Positions 58,996 to 64,000 of a DNA stretch of 64,000 nucleotides are shown here, one piece after another. A program made the position numbers and the translations under genes. Where the stretch lies: the NCBI RefSeq assembly GCF_000590555.1, contig NC_022198.1:946583-1010582 (forward strand), in the 5' to 3' direction. Every line of letters begins with the position of its first letter. The first letter of the stretch is position 1. The notes under the pieces are model-generated. The model made no database searches and was not told where the DNA came from. It saw nothing but the letters and a program-made list of their open reading frames with translations. This stretch comes from Corynebacterium argentoratense DSM 44202 (GTDB taxonomy: Bacteria; Actinomycetota; Actinomycetes; Mycobacteriales; Mycobacteriaceae).

Positions 58996-61809
58996 ATGAC
59001 TGCTAGCAAAAACTCCTTCAATGCCCTGAGCACCCTTGAGGTTGGCGAAAAGTCCTACGACTACTACGCCCTCAACGCTGTTCCCGGTATGGAGAAACTC
59101 CCGTACTCTCTCAAGGTTCTTGGCGAGAACCTGCTGCGCACCGAAGATGGTGCCAACATCACTGCTGAGCACATCGAAGCTATTGCCAACTGGGACGCAT
59201 CCGCTGAACCCAGCATCGAGATTCAGTTCACCCCGGCACGTGTCCTTATGCAGGACTTCACCGGTGTTCCTTGTGTGGTCGACCTGGCAACCATGCGTGA
59301 AGCCGTCAAGACCCTTGGTGGCGACCCCGACAAGGTTAACCCCCTGAACCCCGCAGAAATGGTCATCGACCACTCCGTGATCATCGAGGCATTCGGCTCC
59401 GAAGACGCTCTGTCCAAGAACGTTGAAATCGAGTACGAGCGCAACGAAGAGCGCTACCAGTTCCTGCGTTGGGGCTCTAAGGCATTCTCCAACTTCCGCG
59501 TCGTTCCCCCGGGAACCGGCATCGTCCACCAGGTCAACATTGAAAACCTGGCACGCGTCGTCTTCGACAACCAAGGTCTCGCATACCCCGACACCTGCAT
59601 CGGTACCGACTCCCACACCACCATGGAAAACGGCCTCGGCATCCTGGGCTGGGGTGTTGGCGGCATTGAGGCCGAAGCAGCAATGCTTGGCCAGCCCGTC
59701 TCCATGCTGATCCCCCGCGTCGTCGGCTTCAAGCTCACCGGTCAGATCCCCGCTGGCGTCACCGCAACCGACGTCGTTCTTACCATCACCGAAATGCTCC
59801 GCCAGCACGGTGTTGTCCAGAAGTTCGTCGAGTTCTACGGCTCCGGCGTTAAGGCTGTTCCGCTGGCCAACCGCGCCACCATCGGCAACATGTCCCCGGA
59901 GTTCGGCTCCACCTGTGCCATGTTCCCGATCGACGAAGAGACTACCAAGTACATGCGTCTGACCGGCCGCTCCGAGGAGCAGGTCGCACTGGTCGAGGCT
60001 TACGCCAAGGCTCAGGGCATGTGGCTGGACGAGAACACCCCCGAAGCCGAGTACTCCGAGTACCTCGAACTCGACCTCTCCACCGTGGTTCCCTCCATCG
60101 CTGGTCCGAAGCGTCCCCAGGACCGCATCCTGCTGTCCGAGGCCAAGGAGCAGTTCCGCAAGGACCTTCCCACCTACTGCAGCGACGAAGTTGTTGAAGA
60201 CGAGTCCCCCGCCGCTATTCGCATGGGTGCTGAAGGCGAGGCCCAGGATGACAACGAGAACCTGGCCCCCAACTTCAACTCTTCCCGCGAAGGCCACGGA
60301 GAGTCCGCAGCTGTAGGTGCAAAGGGCCGCGCATCCAAGCCGGTCGTCGTCAAGTCCCCCAACGGTGGCGAATACACCCTGGATCACGGCATGGTAGCTA
60401 TCGCTTCCATCACCTCGTGCACCAACACCTCCAACCCCTCCGTGATGATCGGCGCAGGCCTCATCGCACGCAAGGCAGCAGAGAAGGGCCTGAAGGCAAA
60501 GCCGTGGGTCAAGACCATCTGCGCCCCCGGCTCCCAGGTTGTCGACGGCTACTACAAGCGCGCTGACCTCTGGAAGGATCTCGAGGCTCTGGGCTTCTAC
60601 CTCTCCGGCTTCGGCTGCACCACCTGCATCGGTAACTCCGGTCCCCTGCCCGAAGAGATCTCCAAGGCCATCAATGAGCACGATCTCACCGCAACCGCAG
60701 TGCTGTCCGGTAACCGTAACTTCGAGGGCCGTATCTCCCCCGACGTGAAGATGAACTACCTCGCGTCGCCGATCATGGTCATCGCCTACGCTATCGCCGG
60801 CACCATGGACTTCGACTTTGAGACCCAGCCGCTCGGCCAGGACCAGGACGGCAACGACGTCTTCCTGACCGACATCTGGCCCTCCACTGAGGAGATCGAA
60901 GCCACCATCGAGCAGGCCATCTCTCGCGAACTCTACGAAGCTGACTACGCTGACGTGTTCAAGGGCGATGAGCAGTGGCAGAACCTCCCCACCCCCGAAG
61001 GCAAGACCTTCGCATGGGACGAGAAGTCCACCTACATCCGTAAGGCTCCCTACTTCGATGGCATGACCATGGAAGTTGCGCCCGTCAAGGACATCAAGGG
61101 CGCACGCGTCCTAGCCAAGCTTGGCGACTCCGTGACCACCGACCACATCTCCCCTGCTTCCTCCATCAAGCCCGGCACCCCCGCCGCGCAGTACCTGGAT
61201 GAAAACGGCGTGGCACGCAACGACTACAACTCCCTGGGTTCGCGTCGTGGTAACCATGAGGTCATGATGCGTGGCACCTTCGCCAACATCCGCCTGCAGA
61301 ACCAGCTCGTTGACATCGCTGGTGGCTACACCCTTGACTTCACCAAGGATGACAAGCCTCAGTCCTTCATCTTTGATGCTTGCGTGAACTACAAGGAAGC
61401 CGGCATCCCGCTGGTTGTCCTCGGCGGTAAGGAATACGGCACCGGTTCTTCCCGTGACTGGGCTGCTAAGGGCACCAACCTGCTCGGCGTGAAGGCCGTC
61501 ATCACCGAGAGCTTCGAGCGTATCCACCGCTCCAACCTCATCGGCATGGGCGTCATCCCGTTGCAGTTCCCCGCTGGCGAGTCCCACGAGTCCCTCGGCC
61601 TGACCGGCCACGAGGTCTTCGACATCGAAGGCATCGAGGAGCTCAACAACGGCACCACCCCGAAGACCGTTCACGTTACTGCGACCAAGGAAGATGGTTC
61701 CACCGTCGAGTTCGATGCGGTCGTCCGCATCGACACCCCCGGTGAAGCTGACTACTACCGCAACGGCGGTATCCTTCAGTATGTGCTTCGCAACATGGCT
61801 AAGGCCTAA
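58996..61809 (+). CDS. acnA: Aconitate hydratase
   Basis: A 937-residue [4Fe-4S] aconitase A/IRP type that isomerises citrate to isocitrate. Cluster ligands are Cys475 ([11 protein letters not shown]), Cys541 and Cys544 ([13 protein letters not shown]), numbered from the ATG at 58996. [21 protein letters not shown] and the C-terminal swivelling-domain motif [10 protein letters not shown] are also present. The ATG at 58996 is preferred over an in-frame GTG at 58981 that lies in the ribosome site. A hydrophilic insert of about 50 residues separates domains near residue 400, usual in this family. Codons are strongly biased to C/G ends, fitting high expression. No TGACGYCGCG word occurs. Confidence 0.97.
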   Translation: MTASKNSFNALSTLEVGEKSYDYYALNAVPGMEKLPYSLKVLGENLLRTEDGANITAEHIEAIANWDASAEPSIEIQFTPARVLMQDFTGVPCVVDLATMREAVKTLGGDPDKVNPLNPAEMVIDHSVIIEAFGSEDALSKNVEIEYERNEERYQFLRWGSKAFSNFRVVPPGTGIVHQVNIENLARVVFDNQGLAYPDTCIGTDSHTTMENGLGILGWGVGGIEAEAAMLGQPVSMLIPRVVGFKLTGQIPAGVTATDVVLTITEMLRQHGVVQKFVEFYGSGVKAVPLANRATIGNMSPEFGSTCAMFPIDEETTKYMRLTGRSEEQVALVEAYAKAQGMWLDENTPEAEYSEYLELDLSTVVPSIAGPKRPQDRILLSEAKEQFRKDLPTYCSDEVVEDESPAAIRMGAEGEAQDDNENLAPNFNSSREGHGESAAVGAKGRASKPVVVKSPNGGEYTLDHGMVAIASITSCTNTSNPSVMIGAGLIARKAAEKGLKAKPWVKTICAPGSQVVDGYYKRADLWKDLEALGFYLSGFGCTTCIGNSGPLPEEISKAINEHDLTATAVLSGNRNFEGRISPDVKMNYLASPIMVIAYAIAGTMDFDFETQPLGQDQDGNDVFLTDIWPSTEEIEATIEQAISRELYEADYADVFKGDEQWQNLPTPEGKTFAWDEKSTYIRKAPYFDGMTMEVAPVKDIKGARVLAKLGDSVTTDHISPASSIKPGTPAAQYLDENGVARNDYNSLGSRRGNHEVMMRGTFANIRLQNQLVDIAGGYTLDFTKDDKPQSFIFDACVNYKEAGIPLVVLGGKEYGTGSSRDWAAKGTNLLGVKAVITESFERIHRSNLIGMGVIPLQFPAGESHESLGLTGHEVFDIEGIEELNNGTTPKTVHVTATKEDGSTVEFDAVVRIDTPGEADYYRNGGILQYVLRNMAKA

Positions 61810-61822
61810 AGCCTGTGCCTGA

Positions 61823-61852
61823 CACGGCGTCATAGATCATTGTGACGCCGCA
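61823..61852. repeat. Inverted pair of near-consensus TGACGYCGCG words
   Basis: CACGGCGTCA (61823-61832) and TGACGCCGCA (61843-61852), each 9 of 10 to the window-wide word, face each other across 10 bp and can form an 8-bp stem. It lies 13 bp after the acnA stop. It is the only intergenic occurrence and has the inverted-pair form that uptake sequences often take in terminators. Confidence 0.75.
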
Positions 61853-61855
61853 CCT

Positions 61856-61896
61856 CCCGCCCACCACTGCGCCACATGGTGTCACTGGTGGGCGGG
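61856..61896 (+). terminator. Stem-loop terminator between acnA and acnR
   Basis: An 11-bp perfect stem CCCGCCCACCA/TGGTGGGCGGG with a 19-nt loop, followed by GTGCTTTATC. Probably reduces, but may not abolish, read-through into acnR. Confidence 0.7.
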
Positions 61897-61934
61897 GTGC
61901 TTTATCAACCAGTCACTAGTCGAGGAGAATGGCA

Positions 61935-62498
61935 GTGCCAAAAGTCAGTGACGCCGACCTAAACCAGCGGCGACATGACATTCTAGAAGGCGCCCGCCGC
62001 TGCTTTGCCGAATACGGCTACGAAGGAGCGACCGTCCGCCGCCTCGAAATCGCAACGGGTAAATCCCGAGGCGCAATCTTCCACCACTTCACGGACAAAG
62101 AAAACCTCTTTCTGGCCCTTGCGCGCGAAGACGCAGCCCGAATGGCTGAAGTAGTTGCCGGTGAAGGCCTCGTCGAGGTTATGCGAGACATGCTCACCCA
62201 CCCTGAGCGCTACGACTGGTTGTCCACCCGACTAGAGATCACCCGTTTGCTGCGAACCGACGCAGCTTTTTCCGCACGGTGGCGCGAGCATCAGGCTGTC
62301 CTTGATGACGCCGTGAGGGTTAGGCTGCAAGCAAACGCCGCAGCCGGCCGCATGCGCGACGATGTTCCCGTAGGGGTGTTGCAGGTCTATTTGGACACCG
62401 TCATGGACGGTTTTATCTCCCGCCTCGCCTCTGGTGAAAACACCAGTGAGCTGGTGCAAGTGCTCGACCTTGTTGAGGATTCAGTTCGCCGGCATTAA
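61935..62498 (+). CDS. acnR: TetR-family aconitase repressor AcnR
   Basis: A 187-residue TetR regulator matching AcnR: the N-terminal helix-turn-helix ILEGARRCFAEYGYEGATVRRLEIATGKSRGAIFHHF is nearly that of C. glutamicum. The effector domain contains YDWLSTRLEITRLLRTD, part of the citrate-Mg site. It represses acnA by binding the operator at 58879-58894. The GTG at 61935 is preferred over the ATG at 61929, because AGGAG at 61923-61927 is spaced 7 nt from the GTG but only 1 nt from the ATG. It lies directly downstream of acnA, so partial co-transcription would give negative feedback. Confidence 0.94.
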   Translation: MPKVSDADLNQRRHDILEGARRCFAEYGYEGATVRRLEIATGKSRGAIFHHFTDKENLFLALAREDAARMAEVVAGEGLVEVMRDMLTHPERYDWLSTRLEITRLLRTDAAFSARWREHQAVLDDAVRVRLQANAAAGRMRDDVPVGVLQVYLDTVMDGFISRLASGENTSELVQVLDLVEDSVRRH

Positions 62499-62549
62499 TG
62501 GGGCACTGTACGGGGTTAAGGCTCCTGCCCCACCTGTAGACTGCTTGGT

Positions 62550-63263
62550 ATGCGATCATTCTTGCTAGTGTCACCACGCCACGGACAAACCATTGCTGCA
62601 GCGGAACACCGCGACTTTCTCACCGCCGCTGGTTTAGAACCCGAGGAACTAGACCAAGTAATGATCGACACCGCACAGGCAGAGCTACCTGACCTGTCTG
62701 GCTACGATGGCATCTTTGTTGGCGGTAGCCCTTTTAACATCAGCTCGCCCGAGTACGGCGAAGAACAATTGCACGTTCACGAATTGCTCGCCGAACTGAT
62801 CGACAGCAAGACTCCCGTCATGTTCGTCTGCTTTGGCAACGGCCTCATCGCGCACCTCGACGGAGGAGCAGTGGGACACACCCACCCAGAGTCTGCCGGC
62901 CCAACCACCGTGGAGATCACCCCACTGGGGGCCTTGGACCCTCTGTTACGCGATATTCCCCAGACCTTCACCGCTTTAACTGGCCATACCGAAAACGTCA
63001 CTGTGGTGGGAGCTCACTCGGTCGTTCTCGCTACCGGTGAAACCTGCCCTGTGCAAATGGTTCGCGCCAATGACACAACGTGGGCATGCCAATTCCACGC
63101 AGACATGGATGCCATTGCGATGAAAAACCGCATGGATTTCTACAAAGACTACGGCTACTTCAGCCCTGAAGCCTACGACAGTATCGTGTCCTCGCTGCCC
63201 GAGATCGATACCACCCACGCCAACCAGATCCTGCGAAACTTTGTTCGTTACTGCACCACTTAA
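62550..63263 (+). CDS. Class I glutamine amidotransferase-like protein 1
   Basis: A 237-residue GMP-synthase-like amidotransferase domain standing alone. GYDGIFVGGSPFN is the oxyanion region, the nucleophile Cys is in VMFVCFGNGLIAHL, and His in CQFHADMD. The usual Glu two residues after the His (HPE) is Asp here (HAD), so the triad is altered. -10 TAGACT (62537-62542) lies 7 nt before the ATG (leaderless). A paralogue follows after 17 bp. In actinobacteria such genes often lie next to acn/acnR; the substrate is unknown. Confidence 0.88.
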   Translation: MRSFLLVSPRHGQTIAAAEHRDFLTAAGLEPEELDQVMIDTAQAELPDLSGYDGIFVGGSPFNISSPEYGEEQLHVHELLAELIDSKTPVMFVCFGNGLIAHLDGGAVGHTHPESAGPTTVEITPLGALDPLLRDIPQTFTALTGHTENVTVVGAHSVVLATGETCPVQMVRANDTTWACQFHADMDAIAMKNRMDFYKDYGYFSPEAYDSIVSSLPEIDTTHANQILRNFVRYCTT

Positions 63264-63280
63264 ACCCTAGAGACCTCACC

Positions 63281-64000
63281 ATGCGCCCCTTCCTTCTTTT
63301 ATCCACTCGGCCCGAAACTCTGGCAGCTGAGGCTGAATACGCGTCTTTTGTCGACTGCCTCCACATCGCCCCGTCACAGTTGGAACAGCGCAGGGTCGAT
63401 CAGGCACCTCTAGGCGATGTGTGTCTCGAGGACTACGCAGGAGTTATTTTGGGCGGAGGCCCGTTCAACAACACCGACACGGATAAGTCTGATCTTCAAC
63501 GCCGCGTTGAAGCCGACCTCGCGCAGCTCGCAGCCCAGTTGATTGAGAAAGACTTCCCTACTTTCGGTGCTTGCTATGGGGTCGGAATCATTGGCACAGC
63601 GATAGGTGCTGACCTTGATAGGGCCTATGCGGAGGAACCCGCTGCAGTGCCTATCTCCTTGACCCCCGAAGGACTGGCAGACCCCTTGTGTGAGGGGCTG
63701 CCTCCAGAGTTTCACGCACTGGTCGGGCACAAGGAAAATTGCTCCTCCTTGCCACAGATGGCCACCGTGTTGGCGACGGGACAACAATGCCCGATCCAGA
63801 TGTTTAAAACTGGTGACAACGTCTACGTCACACAGTTCCATCCCGAGCTCGACCATGACAGCTTCGCACAGCGGCTAGATATTTATGAAGACGAAGGCTA
63901 CTTTGACCCGACAGAAAAGCGTCGGATCAATAGCCAAGCTGCGCGCTACGCTGTCGACACTAGCGCACGCCTACTACATAATTTCGCTACCCGTTACATG
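63281..64000 (+). CDS. Class I glutamine amidotransferase-like protein 2 (cut by window end)
   Basis: A second amidotransferase-like gene, open to the window edge (240 codons seen). It has VILGGGPFNNTD, the nucleophile elbow FGACYGVGIIG and an intact FHPELD with the His-Glu pair. It is therefore more likely to be active than its upstream neighbour. The two are clearly related (MRPFLLLSTR against MRSFLLVSPR; YEDEGYFDP against YKDYGYFSP), a tandem duplication in one transcript. Confidence 0.87.
   Translation, partial: MRPFLLLSTRPETLAAEAEYASFVDCLHIAPSQLEQRRVDQAPLGDVCLEDYAGVILGGGPFNNTDTDKSDLQRRVEADLAQLAAQLIEKDFPTFGACYGVGIIGTAIGADLDRAYAEEPAAVPISLTPEGLADPLCEGLPPEFHALVGHKENCSSLPQMATVLATGQQCPIQMFKTGDNVYVTQFHPELDHDSFAQRLDIYEDEGYFDPTEKRRINSQAARYAVDTSARLLHNFATRYM

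Noticed and set aside
58987..60681. Minus-strand open frame of 564 codons
   Set aside because: Antisense shadow of acnA, Val/Gly/Asp-rich as expected for mirrored C-ending codons.

Overview
The window is a chromosomal segment of a Corynebacterium (Mycobacteriales). The evidence is gene content: a complete Pup ligation set without proteasome core genes, mycothiol synthesis (mshC), an HtaA-type surface protein, the acnA-acnR pair with an AcnR operator, and gene order resembling the mycobacterial helY-tatCA-pafBC-pafA-pup-dop-arc and metH-mshC-uppP-lppL-pyrD stretches. Base composition is moderately GC-rich. At least fourteen genes have a TANNNT -10 box only 7-10 nt before the start codon, the leaderless-mRNA layout common in this group. 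The species cannot be named from the sequence.

Layout. 1-8.3 kb (minus strand): an apparent in-frame fusion of an M24 Xaa-Pro peptidase with CobL, then helY, tatC, tatA and a fused pafBC. 8.3-15.4 kb: pafA and pup, then a divergent secreted HtaA-domain protein, then dop and arc. 15.5-22.6 kb: a small membrane protein, glycerate kinase, and a five-gene ferric-siderophore uptake operon ending in an esterase, with DtxR-like boxes in its promoter. 22.6-31.3 kb: trmI, an M18 aminopeptidase, a 0.6-kb gene-poor gap, a RecB-like nuclease, a C4-dicarboxylate transporter with aspartase, hisG/hisE and a HAD phosphatase. 31.3-45.8 kb: metH, mshC, uppP, an aldo/keto-reductase-like protein lacking its catalytic residues, a lipoprotein, pyrD, a transporter remnant, a PEBP-family protein, and a heterodimeric ABC exporter with one dead ATP site. 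45.9-51.4 kb: tRNA-Leu(GAG) and the methylmalonyl-CoA mutase operon (mutA-mutB-meaB). 51.7-64 kb: a DedA/TVP38-like protein, an HTH protein, DUF3097, ferrochelatase, a RipA-type NlpC/P60 hydrolase, acnA-acnR, and two tandem glutamine-amidotransferase-like genes, the last cut by the window end.

How they fit together. Iron is the recurring theme: siderophore uptake, an HtaA-like haem-binding candidate, ferrochelatase, Fe-S aconitase, and a Pup/ARC system which in corynebacteria is tied to ferritin turnover. Cobalamin is a second theme: CobL makes part of the corrin ring, and MetH and MutAB/MeaB use B12.

The most unusual observation is not a gene. The 10-mer TGACGYCGCG occurs 42 times by manual count (20 plus, 22 minus), about once per 1.5 kb. 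Roughly 0.5 copies would be expected by chance. All copies lie inside genes, in three reading registers. This is the density and strand balance of a DNA uptake signal or another genome-wide recognition word, and I do not know a described system that uses it.
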